A stretch of 64,000 bases of DNA from Turicibacter sanguinis (lineage in GTDB: Bacteria > Bacillota_I > Bacilli_A > MOL361 > Turicibacteraceae): positions 2,142,001 through 2,206,000 of the forward strand of contig NZ_CP053187.1 in assembly GCF_013046825.1 (NCBI RefSeq). The letters run 5' to 3'. Below the pieces are notes generated by a model that saw only the letters and a list, made by a program, of their open reading frames with translations, had not been told where the DNA came from and did not search any database. The position numbers and the translations under genes were made by a program. Numbering within the stretch: position 1 is the stretch's first letter; each line of letters opens with the position of its first letter. Positions 26,290 through 36,192 of this stretch are shown piece by piece.

Positions 26290-27591
26290 ATGTCTGAACG
26301 TTTTCAAGATTTAAATATAAAGCCATACTTAAAGGCAGCGATTGAAGATTTACACTTTGAGGAATTAACTCAAATTCAAGAACAAGTTATCCCATTAGCA
26401 TTAGAAGGTAAAGATATTATTGGTCAGTCTCAAACAGGGAGTGGAAAAACACATGCGTTTTTAATTCCAATCTTTGAGTCACTAAAAGAAGACGTGCAAC
26501 AAGTGCAAGCGGTGATTACAACCCCAACACGCGAACTTGCTGAACAAATTTATATTGTAGCAAGTCATTTAGCGTCATTTAGCGAAACACCAATTAAAAT
26601 TGGACGTTATGTGGGGGGAACGGATAAAAAGCAAACGATTGAAAGATTAGGGGTACAACCTCAAATCGTGATCGGAACACCAGGACGTATTAAAGACTTA
26701 GCCATCAATGAACGTGCGTTATTAGTTCATACAGCTAAAATGTTTGTCGTTGATGAAGCAGATATGACACTTGAAACAGGATTCTTAACAGATATCGATC
26801 AAATTGCAGGTACAATGGGAAAAGACTTACAAATGATGGTCTTCTCAGCAACAATTCCTCAAGCATTAAAGCCGTTCTTAAAGAAATATATGACAGTTCC
26901 AACTCATATTCACATTCAACCACGTCAACAAACAGCGGTTAAAATCAATCATATTTTATATCCAACGAAACACCGCAGCCGTGTTAATATTGTGGCAAAT
27001 TTACTTAAAACCATTAATCCATACTTAGCGATTATCTTCGTTAATACCAAACAACATGCCACAGAAGTTTCGAATGCTTTAACATCACAAGGGCTACAAG
27101 TTGGGCAGATCCATGGGGATTTAACACCACGTCAACGCCGTCAAATGATGCAACGTATTCGTAATTTAGATTTCCAATACATCGTGGCAACGGATATTGC
27201 AGCACGTGGAATCGATATTGAAGGAGTTAGCCATGTTATTAACTATGAACTTCCTCAGGATTTAGAGTTTTATATCCATCGTGTTGGTCGTACAGCGCGT
27301 GGAAATTATGATGGAGTAGCTATTACATTATATGATTCAGCCGAAGAAGAATTATTACAAGAGTTAGAAGAACGTGGAATTAAATTCAACTATAAAGAAT
27401 TAAAAAACGGTGAATTGGTAACGGTTAATGCTCGTAATAGTCGCCAAAAGCGTGAAAAGAAAGAAAATGAAATTGATAAAATTGCAAAGGCAAAAGTTCG
27501 TAAACCGAAAAAAGTAACACCAGGTTATAAAAAGAAAATGAAGTTTGAAATGGATAAAGTAAAACGTCAAGAGCGTCGTAAAAGAAAGTAA
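26290..27591 (+). CDS. cshB: DEAD-box RNA helicase CshB
   Basis: A 433-residue DEAD-box helicase: Q motif GLN-like start with IQEQVIPL, Walker A SQTGSGKTH, VVDEADM, FSAT, and C-terminal HRVGRTARG, followed by a basic tail of about 70 residues rich in Lys/Arg. CshB-type helicases act on structured RNA in ribosome assembly and cold adaptation. The symbol rests on similarity plus position next to ispH and nfo. ATG 26290 follows GGAG by eight bases. Confidence 0.9.
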   Translation: MSERFQDLNIKPYLKAAIEDLHFEELTQIQEQVIPLALEGKDIIGQSQTGSGKTHAFLIPIFESLKEDVQQVQAVITTPTRELAEQIYIVASHLASFSETPIKIGRYVGGTDKKQTIERLGVQPQIVIGTPGRIKDLAINERALLVHTAKMFVVDEADMTLETGFLTDIDQIAGTMGKDLQMMVFSATIPQALKPFLKKYMTVPTHIHIQPRQQTAVKINHILYPTKHRSRVNIVANLLKTINPYLAIIFVNTKQHATEVSNALTSQGLQVGQIHGDLTPRQRRQMMQRIRNLDFQYIVATDIAARGIDIEGVSHVINYELPQDLEFYIHRVGRTARGNYDGVAITLYDSAEEELLQELEERGIKFNYKELKNGELVTVNARNSRQKREKKENEIDKIAKAKVRKPKKVTPGYKKKMKFEMDKVKRQERRKRK

Positions 27592-27601
27592 GGTGAGCTA
27601 G

Positions 27602-28501
27602 ATGTTAAAAATCGGATCTCATGTTGGGATGGCTGGAAAAGAGATGTTACTTGGAGCTGCTAAGGAAGCTCATTCATATGGAGCGAATACGTTTATGATT
27701 TATACGGGTGCTCCTCAAAATACACGTCGTAAAGCAATTGAAGAGTTAAATATCGATGCGGGATGGAACTATATGAATGAACATGGGATTTCTGATATTG
27801 TGGTTCATGCGCCTTATATTATTAACTTAGCGAACACTGTAAAGCCTGAAACATTTGAATTAGCGGTTGAGTTTTTAGCTAAAGAGATTGAGCGTTCGGT
27901 TGCCTTGCGTGCGAAAACGATTGTTTTACATCCTGGTGCTCATGTTGGTGCAGGCGTGGAAGCGGGACTTGATAAAATTGTTGAAGGATTAAATGAAGTC
28001 TTAACAAAAGATACAGCGATTACGATTGCACTTGAGACAATGGCCGGTAAAGGAACTGAAATTGGACGTAGTTTTGAAGAATTAGCCTATATTTTTGAAC
28101 ATGTCGTTCATAATGAAAAATTACGCGTTTGTTTTGATACATGCCACGTTCATGATGCAGGTTATGATATCGTGAATGACTTCGCTGGCGTTTTAGAATC
28201 ATTTGATCGTTTGATTGGAAAAAAACAAATCGCTGCTTTTCATATCAATGACAGTAAAAATATATCTGGCGCTAAAAAAGACCGCCATGAAAACATCGGA
28301 TTTGGTGAAATCGGATTTGATGCGTTAAAATATATTATGTATCATAAAGATTTTGAGAAAGTTCCTAAAATTTTAGAAACACCTTATGTTGGGATGGAAG
28401 GTTCGAAAGATAAAGTCCCACCGTATAAACAAGAAATTGAAATGTTTAAAAAAGGTGAATTTGATCCAAAGAACTTAGAACGCATTTTAGGACGTTTATA
28501 A
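27602..28501 (+). CDS. nfo: Endonuclease IV (Nfo)
   Basis: A 299-residue AP endonuclease of the TIM-barrel Nfo family, which cuts 5' of abasic sites in base-excision repair. Zinc-site motifs are visible: [28 protein letters not shown] and FHINDSKN. Eleven bases separate it from cshB, so the two form an operon. AAGGTGAG precedes ATG. A strong terminator follows. Confidence 0.95.
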   Translation: MLKIGSHVGMAGKEMLLGAAKEAHSYGANTFMIYTGAPQNTRRKAIEELNIDAGWNYMNEHGISDIVVHAPYIINLANTVKPETFELAVEFLAKEIERSVALRAKTIVLHPGAHVGAGVEAGLDKIVEGLNEVLTKDTAITIALETMAGKGTEIGRSFEELAYIFEHVVHNEKLRVCFDTCHVHDAGYDIVNDFAGVLESFDRLIGKKQIAAFHINDSKNISGAKKDRHENIGFGEIGFDALKYIMYHKDFEKVPKILETPYVGMEGSKDKVPPYKQEIEMFKKGEFDPKNLERILGRL

Positions 28502-28502
28502 C

Positions 28503-28546
28503 AAAAAAGACAGGAAACCCTCATTGGGATTATCCTGTCTTTTTTG
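28503..28546. terminator. Bidirectional terminator
   Basis: AAAAAAGACAGGA / TCCTGTCTTTTTT stem with internal loop, between nfo and the convergent small gene. Confidence 0.88.
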
Positions 28547-28549
28547 TTA

Positions 28550-28819
28550 TTATCTTTTGTTAAAAATGATATTTCGTTTGATAGACGTAATGAGTTCATG
28601 ATATTTTGATAGATTATATAGATTGCAATGTTTGCTAAGCGTATCGTCAATCAGAGATAGAGAGGATTCATCCATCAACTCTTGCCAATGTTCGGTTAAC
28701 AAGTGATGGAAAATCTCTAAGTCAGAACCCTCAATGCGCAAATCATTTTTTTGATTCAAAGATTGCAATTCATCGAAGGTCAATTTCATTAAGGTTGCTT
28801 TAATGTTATCATACATCAT
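28550..28819 (-). CDS. Small DUF2624-like protein (YqfT-like)
   Basis: An 89-residue, mostly helical protein. The opening KATLMKLTFDELQSL and the spacing of later helices resemble DUF2624 (B. subtilis YqfT), which also lies next to nfo, but identity is low. There are two adjacent ATG codons; AGGGGGG lies upstream at workable distance from either. Unlike in Bacillus, it is on the strand opposite nfo. Function is unknown in the family. Confidence 0.55.
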   Translation of the reverse strand: MMYDNIKATLMKLTFDELQSLNQKNDLRIEGSDLEIFHHLLTEHWQELMDESSLSLIDDTLSKHCNLYNLSKYHELITSIKRNIIFNKR

Positions 28820-29022
28820 GCGTCCCCCCTTAAGTATAAATGATGTAAGCTTTCATTTATACTATGCAGTTTATTGCAAAAGGTTCTAAAAAATGACGTT
28901 TTTTTTTAAGACAACGGTTACGTCATTGATGAAAGGGTTTTAAATAGAGAAATTATATATTAATAGAGAGACGCTTTGGATATAATGAATTTAATCTAAA
29001 TGGCTTTAGGGGGAGGAGTTAA

Positions 29023-29710
29023 ATGTTTACACGAATCAATAGGGAATGACATCAATTACAAGAACAAGTCGCGACTTATCAACGAAATGAAGATTGTTTA
29101 AAATGATTAAAGCAGCGTCAACGGGAATTAGAAGGTCAAATGCGTGAGTTAGAATCAAAATTAAGAGCTGAGCAATTAGACGTTGAAAATTTGACACATC
29201 ACAAGGTTATCAAGACGTTTTATCAATTGCTTGGAAATTATCAAGCAAAAATTAAAAAAGAAGAAAATGAGGTTTTAGAAGCAAAATTAAGATATGCTCA
29301 GGCAAAGCGTCAGTTAGAAGAGTGCTAAGAGTTTTGGTGTATTTGACATGGTTGGCGGCGGGGTGGTTGCTGATATTGCCAAACATTCATCTCTTCATCA
29401 AGCGCGAGATAATGCTAGCAAAACTCAGTCCTTAATGAATCGATTCAAAAGAGAGCTCACAGAGGTTAAATTGAAGACGAATTTTCAAATTGAGATGGAC
29501 GGCTTTACGAAGGTTGCTGATTTCTTTTTTAATGGATTCTTGATGGGCTTTTTAGTTCAATCCAAAATTAATGCTTCCTATGATGACATTTCTTCAGTTA
29601 AAAGACAGGTGAGCCAAGTTTTATCGCAACTATCGTCGATGAAGAATAAGGTTGAATCTGATATCATTAGTAAACAAGTTGAACTTGAAACGTTCATTCA
29701 TCAAGCCTAA
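29023..29710 (+). pseudogene. Decayed coiled-coil protein gene
   Basis: ATG 29023 has GGGAGGAG upstream and would begin MFTRINRE, but the frame meets TGA at 29047 and again at 29104 before continuing as a helical coiled-coil-like segment to a TAA at about 29326. A second segment in another frame (29348-29710) begins near FDMVGGGVVADIAKHS and ends ETFIHQA. Together they read like one protein broken by two stops and a frameshift or deletion near 29326-29345. Both TGA codons stand where a tryptophan would fit, but TGA is used as a true stop by intact genes in this window (for example 53342), so recoding is unlikely. Confidence 0.7.
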
Positions 29711-29829
29711 TAAAAAAACGCTGAAATAATCTGCGTGTTGATATGGGGAGGTAAGCAAAAAAGCGAAACGTTTCTTTTTTAGCAAGGCAGGAGAGCGTAT
29801 CTTTCTTGTTGTCCAATTCTCCCATTAAT

Positions 29830-29860
29830 AAAAAGGTGATATCAAGAGATATCACCTTTC
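29830..29860 (-). terminator. Terminator of ispG
   Basis: AAAGGTGATATC / GATATCACCTTT with an AAGA loop; read on the minus strand it ends in a T-run. Confidence 0.9.
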
Positions 29861-29864
29861 ATTT

Positions 29865-30950
29865 TTAAGCTAAGCTTTCGCGTTCTTTAATTAAAATTTG
29901 AATTTCTTCAACTAAGGTATCAAACATTTCAGCTTCCGGAACTTTACGAACGATTTCTCCATTTTTGATAAGAAGTCCTTCACCGCGTCCACCTGCAATT
30001 CCAATATCAGCATTTTTAGCTTCACCAGGCCCGTTTACCGCGCATCCCATGACAGCAACTTTGATATCATGAGGAACCGTTGTTAAATAATCTTCAACGC
30101 GTTGTGCAAGGGGAATTAAATTATATTGGATACGACCACATGTTGGGCAAGAAATTAAGGTTGCCATATTTTTAATTAAGCCGAAATTCTTTAAAATTTC
30201 GCGTGCGACTTTAATTTCTTCCACCGGATCTGCACTTAATGACACACGCATCGTATTTCCAATCCCTTGATTTAATAAAATTCCAAGTCCAATAGCACTT
30301 TTAATGGTTCCAGAGAAGACCGTTCCGGCTTCTGTGATTCCTAAATGCAATGGATATGGGAATGTTTTAGCGGCTAACTCATAAGCTTCAATCGCTAAGT
30401 CAGTATCTGAGGCTTTAAGTGAAATAATAATATCTTCAAACCCTAGTTTTTCTAAAATTTCAACGTGGAATTTGGCACTTTCAACCATTCCTTCCGCCGT
30501 TGGTTTCCCATATTTTTTTAAGATTTCTTTTTCTAATGAACCGGCATTCACACCGATACGAATCGCAACTTTTTTCGCTTTAGCTGCTTCAACAATTTGG
30601 CGCACACGGTCTTCATTTCCAATATTACCTGGATTGATGCGAATTTTATCAACGCCACCTTCAATTGCGATTAACGCCAAGCGATAGTCAAAATGAATAT
30701 CAACAACTAAAGGAATGCTAATACGTTCTTTAATCGCTTTGACTGCTTTTGCATCTTCTTCATCTAAACAAGCGACGCGGACGAGTTGACATCCTGCGGC
30801 AGCTAATCGGTTGATTTGTTCAACCGTTGCTTCAATATCGTGCGTTTTAGTGGTGGTCATACTTTGAATAATGACTTCATTTGCACCACCGATAAAGAGA
30901 TTACCTACTTGAACTTTTTTTGTATTTTGACGATGTGTTATTAAAGACAT
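29865..30950 (-). CDS. ispG: (E)-4-hydroxy-3-methylbut-2-enyl-diphosphate synthase IspG
   Basis: A 361-residue GcpE-family Fe-S enzyme of the MEP pathway, making HMBPP for IspH. The TIM-barrel half holds [11 protein letters not shown]-like sequence and [11 protein letters not shown]-type motifs; cluster cysteines lie in LISCPTCGR and [15 protein letters not shown] 30950 has GGGGTGAG upstream; the longer frame starts with a GTG in that site. It is divergent from sodA, as in B. subtilis where ispG and sodA are neighbours. Confidence 0.95.
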   Translation of the reverse strand: MSLITHRQNTKKVQVGNLFIGGANEVIIQSMTTTKTHDIEATVEQINRLAAAGCQLVRVACLDEEDAKAVKAIKERISIPLVVDIHFDYRLALIAIEGGVDKIRINPGNIGNEDRVRQIVEAAKAKKVAIRIGVNAGSLEKEILKKYGKPTAEGMVESAKFHVEILEKLGFEDIIISLKASDTDLAIEAYELAAKTFPYPLHLGITEAGTVFSGTIKSAIGLGILLNQGIGNTMRVSLSADPVEEIKVAREILKNFGLIKNMATLISCPTCGRIQYNLIPLAQRVEDYLTTVPHDIKVAVMGCAVNGPGEAKNADIGIAGGRGEGLLIKNGEIVRKVPEAEMFDTLVEEIQILIKERESLA

Positions 30951-31080
30951 CGGGCTCACCCCACATTTTATCTCTTTTTTGGATAAATTATCGAAAAACT
31001 AACGCTATCCATCAATCATTATATAATAATTCTGAAGTCTTTCAAACCATAATACTTAAATTTAGGGGAGTTGATTTTTG

Positions 31081-31704
31081 ATGGCTGATTTTATGTTACC
31101 ACCATTGCCTTATTCTTATAATGCACTAGAACCTTATTTAGATGCACAAACGATGGAAATTCATTACACGAAACATCATCAAACGTATACGAATAATTTA
31201 AATGCCTTAGTTAAAGGACATGAAGAATTTTTTGATGGAAAAACAATTGAAGAAATTCTAAGTGATGTTGAGGCAATTCCAGCTGATATTCGTCAAGGCG
31301 TGATTAATCAAGGTGGCGGATACGCAAATCATAACATGTATTGGAGCGTTCTTTCACCAAATGGTGGGGGTGAACCATTTGGAAAATTAGCTAAACACGT
31401 AAAACAGACGTTTGGTAGTTGCGATAAGATGAAAAAATTAATTTCACAGGCAGCTATCAGTCAATTTGGATCAGGATGGGGATGGCTTGTTTTAACTGAA
31501 AACAAAGAGTTAGAGGTGATGAATACATTAAATCAAAACTCACCTTTGAGTATCGGAAAAACGCCTCTTTTACTGATTGATGTATGGGAACATGCGTATT
31601 ATTTAAAATATCAAAATCGCCGAGCTGAATTTGTGGAAGCCATATGGAACGTTATTAACTGGGATGAAGTGGAAAGACGCTATGAAGAAGCATTGAAAAA
31701 GTAA
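31081..31704 (+). CDS. sodA: Superoxide dismutase (Fe/Mn family)
   Basis: A 207-residue SOD. Metal ligands are visible: H in IHYTKHHQTYTNNLN, H in ANHNMYW, and D and H in LLIDVWEHAYYLKY. It converts superoxide to hydrogen peroxide and oxygen. The residues here do not let me choose iron over manganese. The ATG at 31081 is preferred to the TTG three bases earlier; GGGGAG is about ten bases upstream. Notable for a gut-type anaerobe if the organism guess is right. Confidence 0.93.
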   Translation: MADFMLPPLPYSYNALEPYLDAQTMEIHYTKHHQTYTNNLNALVKGHEEFFDGKTIEEILSDVEAIPADIRQGVINQGGGYANHNMYWSVLSPNGGGEPFGKLAKHVKQTFGSCDKMKKLISQAAISQFGSGWGWLVLTENKELEVMNTLNQNSPLSIGKTPLLLIDVWEHAYYLKYQNRRAEFVEAIWNVINWDEVERRYEEALKK

Positions 31705-31715
31705 GGAAAATTAGG

Positions 31716-31744
31716 AAACTGCCACACTTAGAGGCAGTTTTTTA
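31716..31744 (+). terminator. Terminator of sodA
   Basis: AACTGCC / GGCAGTT stem followed by six T. Confidence 0.88.
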
Positions 31745-31812
31745 TTATACGCAGATAAAGTCAAAATTAGTTTTATTTTTACATAAAAAATGCAAATGGC
31801 TTTTTGTGAGTG

Positions 31813-31821
31813 TGATATAAT
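31813..31821 (+). promoter_or_regulatory. Extended -10 promoter of the PBP gene
   Basis: TGATATAAT, a perfect extended -10, about 40 bases before the start; no clear -35. Confidence 0.5.
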
Positions 31822-31862
31822 AATGAGGAAGTTTAGATTTGGAGTTTAGAAAGGTGCGTCAT

Positions 31863-34064
31863 ATGGTAGATAAGATTTTAAAGCTAATCAAGTCATTAGT
31901 TTTTCGAATACATATTTTAAAGATTGTCAGTATTGTTTTGTTTTTAGTGATTTGTTTTCGACTATATTCAATTCAAGTTACGTATTCACCGGATTACACG
32001 AATTATATTGAACGCTCGACGACGGTTGAGCTCCAAAAAAATGTCCCACGTGGGGTTATTTATGATCGTAACTTTGATGTTTTAGTGGATAATGAGGCCG
32101 TTAATACCATTACGTATCAACTTTACTCAGATGTTTCTAAGTCACAAATGAAAGACATTGCGAGTCAATTAGCGAATTTAATCGAGGTTGATTTCTCAAA
32201 ACTAACCTCTCGTGATTTAAAAGACTTATATCTTGAGGTTTTCAAAGAGGAAGCGAATGAATTAGTGACTGCTAAAGAAATCAAAGAGTTAGATGATAAT
32301 GAAATTTATCAACTACAATTAAGTCGTATTACAGATGAGATGCTTGAAAAGTTAAGTGATCATGATAAAGAGACGCAAGCCATTTATATTAATATGAATA
32401 AGGGGACGAATTTAACGTCTAATATCATTAAAAAAGGAGCCACTCAAGATGAAATTGCCATTGTAAGTGAGCATCTAGAATCACTACCAGGTGTGAATAC
32501 AGATGTCGATTGGGATCGCACTTATCCAAGTGTCGCGGGAATAAGTCCAATTTATGGACGTGTTTCATCGTATGAGCAAGGGTTACCAGCCAATTTGTCA
32601 GGCTATTATAAAGCGCATGATTATCAATCAAATGACCGCGTTGGGCTCTCACAATTAGAGCTTTATTACGAAGCTTTATTACGTGGAAGCAAATCTCAAT
32701 ATGTACTCAAAAATGAGAATGAGGTTTCAAACTATCAAGAAATTTATGAGGGACAACGTGGTTATGAGCTAGTTTTATCACTTGATGCCGAGCTTCAAGC
32801 AGCGCTCAATAAAATTGTTGAAGATGAGTTGATAGCGGCTAAAACGAATCGCCCGGTTGCCACACAGTATTTACGTGAAGCATATGTGGTCATGTTAAAT
32901 CCAAATACAGGTGAAGTTTTATCGATGACGGGAAAAGTCATTGAATATAACGAAGAAACAAAACAATATGAGATATATGATAATTCTCTTGGAACTATTC
33001 AAAATGCCTTTACAATGGGATCAGTTGTCAAAGGGGCAAGTTTATTAGCAGGTTATCATTACGGAGTAACGGATATCAATCAATATATTACAGACGGTCC
33101 ATTATCATTTAAAGGTGGATTGATTAAAAAGTCATGGAAAACACTCGGCTATATTAATGATTCAGACGCCTTAAAGTTCTCAAGTAACGTTTATTTCATG
33201 TTACAAACAATTCGTCTTGGAGGTGGAACTTACGTCCCAGGAGGACCATTAGTGTTAGACGTTAGTGCTTTTGATCAGTATCGCGAGTTCTTTAATCAAT
33301 TTGGTCTTGGAGTCAGTACAGGAATTGATTTGCCAAATGAATCAATTGGGTTAATTGAAACGAATAAGACATCAGGGAAATTGCTTGACTTTTCAATTGG
33401 ACAGGCGGATATTTATACGACGATGCAATTAGCACAATATGTCTCAACTATTGCGACAAGTGGCCGTCGTTATGCACCTCAAATTGTCAAAGATGTGTAT
33501 TTACCTTCAAATGAGGAAGTAGATGGAAAGCAATTGGTGAAGTCGTTTGAACCGAAACTATTAAATATCGTTCAAATGGATCAAAAATATTACGATCGTG
33601 TTCATGAAGGATTTAAACGCGCCTTACAAGAATCAGGCGGGACAGGTTACTCGGTCTTTTATAAAGCAGACTTTAATCCAGCCGGAAAAACCGGGACAGC
33701 TCAGGAATATCTTCGCGATACTGAAACAGGGCGTTATGTAAAAGATGAAAATGGCGATTTTATTGAGGTCTACAATCGTACCTTAATTGCCTATGCACCT
33801 GCTGACAATCCGGAAGTAGCGATTGCAGTGGTCATTCCACAGGCAGAATTACCGACTCAATCGGATGCAGCGTCACTTAACATTGGATATGAAGCATTAA
33901 AGGCTTATTTTGACTTAAATAAGCAACGGATTCAAACAACTCCGACACCGCAAAATCAAGACTCAATTCCAGTTGGAGAAACAGAAGGAGGAGCTGAAAC
34001 TGATCAAGTAGGGGAAACACCAACGCAAGATCAGCCTAGCACACCAAATATTTCAGAAGATTGA
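31863..34064 (+). CDS. Class B penicillin-binding protein (PBP2/PbpA-like transpeptidase)
   Basis: A 733-residue protein with a short cytoplasmic start, one membrane segment (about 17-38), a PBP dimerisation domain and a transpeptidase domain. Active-site motifs are SVVK near residue 386, SSN near 440 and KTGT near 608. It cross-links peptidoglycan; position after sodA matches B. subtilis pbpA, which acts in cell elongation. The C-terminal 45 residues are a Pro/Thr/Gln/Glu-rich tail. ATG 31863 follows AGGTG; the upstream TTG frame start has no site. Confidence 0.92.
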   Translation: MVDKILKLIKSLVFRIHILKIVSIVLFLVICFRLYSIQVTYSPDYTNYIERSTTVELQKNVPRGVIYDRNFDVLVDNEAVNTITYQLYSDVSKSQMKDIASQLANLIEVDFSKLTSRDLKDLYLEVFKEEANELVTAKEIKELDDNEIYQLQLSRITDEMLEKLSDHDKETQAIYINMNKGTNLTSNIIKKGATQDEIAIVSEHLESLPGVNTDVDWDRTYPSVAGISPIYGRVSSYEQGLPANLSGYYKAHDYQSNDRVGLSQLELYYEALLRGSKSQYVLKNENEVSNYQEIYEGQRGYELVLSLDAELQAALNKIVEDELIAAKTNRPVATQYLREAYVVMLNPNTGEVLSMTGKVIEYNEETKQYEIYDNSLGTIQNAFTMGSVVKGASLLAGYHYGVTDINQYITDGPLSFKGGLIKKSWKTLGYINDSDALKFSSNVYFMLQTIRLGGGTYVPGGPLVLDVSAFDQYREFFNQFGLGVSTGIDLPNESIGLIETNKTSGKLLDFSIGQADIYTTMQLAQYVSTIATSGRRYAPQIVKDVYLPSNEEVDGKQLVKSFEPKLLNIVQMDQKYYDRVHEGFKRALQESGGTGYSVFYKADFNPAGKTGTAQEYLRDTETGRYVKDENGDFIEVYNRTLIAYAPADNPEVAIAVVIPQAELPTQSDAASLNIGYEALKAYFDLNKQRIQTTPTPQNQDSIPVGETEGGAETDQVGETPTQDQPSTPNISED

Positions 34065-34123
34065 ATATCAGAACTAGAAAATACCGTTTTAGATGAATAA
34101 ATCATGAAAAATGGTTAAAAATG

Positions 34124-34151
34124 AAAAGAGAGCATAGATGCTCTTTTTTTA
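34124..34151 (+). terminator. Terminator of the PBP gene
   Basis: AAAGAGAGCAT / ATGCTCTTTTTTT with a two-base loop. Confidence 0.88.
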
Positions 34152-34288
34152 TTTTGGAATTAAGATGCATTTTAGTAAAAATTACAGAAAAATAATGCTT
34201 GAGTCATCTACAAGCATTTGTTATAATTTTTACACACGAGTAAAAAAAACATAATTCGCCTTATAGTGTGAAAAAACTAAAAAATACT

Positions 34289-34317
34289 TTGTGTTTTTTC
34301 GTGGTGCATGCTATAAT
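34289..34317 (+). promoter_or_regulatory. Sigma-A promoter of rpmG
   Basis: TTGTGT (34289-34294), 17-base spacer ending TGC, TATAAT (34312-34317): an extended -10 promoter. Confidence 0.8.
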
Positions 34318-34349
34318 GTAGAAGTTGTTATTAGATTGGAGGGATTTTA

Positions 34350-34499
34350 GTGCGAGTAAATCTTACATTAAAATGTACAGTTTGCGGTGAAGAAAACTAC
34401 ATTTCTAAAAAAAATAAACGTAATAACCCAGAACGTCTTGAGATGAATAAATATTGCCCACGTTGTAAAAAAGCAACTGCTCATCGCGAGAAAAAATAA
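34350..34499 (+). CDS. rpmG: 50S ribosomal protein L33
   Basis: A 49-residue protein, [17 protein letters not shown] at the start, with CTVC and CPRC pairs forming a zinc ribbon (C+ form). It starts with GTG and has GGAGGG upstream. Its place after the class B PBP gene matches one of the Bacillus rpmG copies. It has its own strong promoter and terminator. Confidence 0.97.
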   Translation: MRVNLTLKCTVCGEENYISKKNKRNNPERLEMNKYCPRCKKATAHREKK

Positions 34500-34516
34500 G
34501 GAGCTATTCCTTTTTC

Positions 34517-34549
34517 AAAATCCTGTTTATACAGGATTTTTTTTTTTTT
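34517..34549 (+). terminator. Terminator of rpmG
   Basis: AAAATCCTGT / ACAGGATTTT with a TTAT loop and a T-run of about 13. Confidence 0.93.
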
Positions 34550-34895
34550 GCTCATTTTTAGAAAAAGGCTTTATTTGAGATGAACGAGAATGTTATGGAG
34601 AAAATTGAAGCATAATAAAAAGAGAATGATTCAATAGAGAGGTTAAACTTCTTCGTATGAGATTCATTCTAAAACAGAAGGCTTAATAAGATATCGATAT
34701 AAAATGAGCAGTATGCTGAATTTCGTTCCATGTAAAAGAAAATGGTTTCAAATTTAAAAGGTTATAATCTTTAAGAAGTCGATGAATCACTTTTAAACGA
34801 AATATGTTTTAGAAGAAAATGAAAAATGTCAAAATGTCAAAAAACGTATCGAAATAAGACGAAAACGTTTTAATGAAAAAAAGAGGTCATAATGT
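34550..34895. other. Intergenic region before ldh
   Basis: About 350 AT-rich bases without a supported gene. A minus-strand open frame covering part of this region and of ldh is a shadow. The only clear pattern is a short palindrome AAAACGTTTT at 34862-34871. Confidence 0.5.
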
Positions 34896-34924
34896 TTGTG
34901 AATAAATGAATTATAGGATATAAT
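34896..34924 (+). promoter_or_regulatory. Sigma-A promoter of ldh
   Basis: TTGTGA (34896-34901), 17-base spacer, TATAAT (34919-34924). The leader to the ATG at 35029 is about 100 bases. TTGTGAATAAAT resembles half of a Rex redox-repressor site (TTGTGAA...), but the second half is not there, so Rex control is only a possibility. Confidence 0.7.
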
Positions 34925-35028
34925 GGAATTAAATGAGGCATCGGTTACATCTTGAATTTTCAAATAAGGTGATTTCAAGTCATAAAAATAAATGATGCAC
35001 TCAAATAACATAAATAGAGGTGACAGCC

Positions 35029-35973
35029 ATGAAAACTGGAGTAAGACGTGTTGTCTTAGTAGGAACAGGATTTGTAGGAATGAGCTTTGCTTATTCAATG
35101 TTAAACCAAGGTGGATTAGAAGAATTCGTCTTAATCGATGTAAACAAAGACAAAGCTGAAGGGGAAGCAATGGACTTAAGCCACGGGTTACCTTTCGCAC
35201 CACATAAAATGGATATTTGGGCAGGAACATATGAAGATTGCCGTACAGCTGATATCGTTGTAATCACAGCGGGAGCTGCACAACAACCAGGTGAAACACG
35301 TTTAGATTTAGTTGAGAAAAATGCACGTATTATGCGTGGAATTGTTCGTGACATCATGAAATCAGGATTCAACGGAATCTTAGTCATTGCAAGTAACCCG
35401 GTTGACGTTTTAACTTATGTAGCTTGGCAAGAATCAGGATTACCACGCCACCGTGTAATCGGATCAGGAACAACTTTAGATACAGCTCGTTTACGTTATG
35501 AAATCGGTAAATACTTAAATGTTGACCCACGTAACGTTCACGGATATATCGTTGGAGAACACGGAGATACTGAGTTCCCATTATGGTCTCATACAACAGT
35601 TGGGGTAATGCCATTATTAGATATCATCAATGATAACCCACAATATAAATTTGAAGATTTAGAACAAATCTACGTTAATGTACGTGACGCAGCTTACCAC
35701 ATCATCGATCGTAAAAAAGCAACTTACTACGGAATCGGTATGGCATTAACTCGTATTGTTAAAGCTATTTTAAGTGATGAAAACAGTTCATTATCAGTAT
35801 CTGTTTACTTAAATGGACAATATGGACAAAATGATGTATTCGTAGGGGTTCCTGCTATCATTAACCGTAACGGAGTACGTGAAGTATTTGAATTAAATAT
35901 CACAGGATCTGAACGCGATAAATTAGCTAAATCAGTGGCTGTTTTAAAAGAAACGTTAGACTCTGTACGTTAA
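35029..35973 (+). CDS. ldh: L-lactate dehydrogenase
   Basis: A 314-residue NAD-dependent LDH. The N-terminal Rossmann motif is [12 protein letters not shown], the substrate-binding stretch [11 protein letters not shown], and the catalytic histidine is in [13 protein letters not shown]. It regenerates NAD by reducing pyruvate to lactate, consistent with fermentation. Codon use is strongly biased to a few codons compared with neighbours, which suggests high expression. GAGGTG lies seven bases before ATG 35029. Confidence 0.95.
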   Translation: MKTGVRRVVLVGTGFVGMSFAYSMLNQGGLEEFVLIDVNKDKAEGEAMDLSHGLPFAPHKMDIWAGTYEDCRTADIVVITAGAAQQPGETRLDLVEKNARIMRGIVRDIMKSGFNGILVIASNPVDVLTYVAWQESGLPRHRVIGSGTTLDTARLRYEIGKYLNVDPRNVHGYIVGEHGDTEFPLWSHTTVGVMPLLDIINDNPQYKFEDLEQIYVNVRDAAYHIIDRKKATYYGIGMALTRIVKAILSDENSSLSVSVYLNGQYGQNDVFVGVPAIINRNGVREVFELNITGSERDKLAKSVAVLKETLDSVR

Positions 35974-35987
35974 TTTAACGTTACCTT

Positions 35988-36023
35988 AAACACACTACTT
36001 TTATGAAGTAGTGTGTTTTTTTT
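35988..36023 (+). terminator. Terminator of ldh
   Basis: AAACACACTACTT / AAGTAGTGTGTTT with a five-base loop and eight T. Confidence 0.93.
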
Positions 36024-36192
36024 AATGATATGTAACGGGTTAGCTTTTGAGGATGGAAGGGTTTCATCTTTATATTTGAGAAGAGTTATGTTAAAATATT
36101 ATTCGAAAATATTAAATCTCGATTCGACAGATATTGAATCATATTCATAAATGAACGTAAGATCATTCAAACTTAGAAGGAGGACAAAAGAG

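Noticed and set aside
29023-29328. TGA read as tryptophan (recoding)
   Set aside because: Intact genes in the window end at TGA, and the same gene also has a frameshift, so decay is simpler.
34896-34915. Rex operator at the ldh promoter
   Set aside because: Only the TTGTGAA half is present; the inverted TTCACAA half is missing.
34829-35230. 133-codon minus-strand open frame
   Set aside because: It covers the ldh promoter and the start of ldh, has no ribosome binding site and no recognisable domain.
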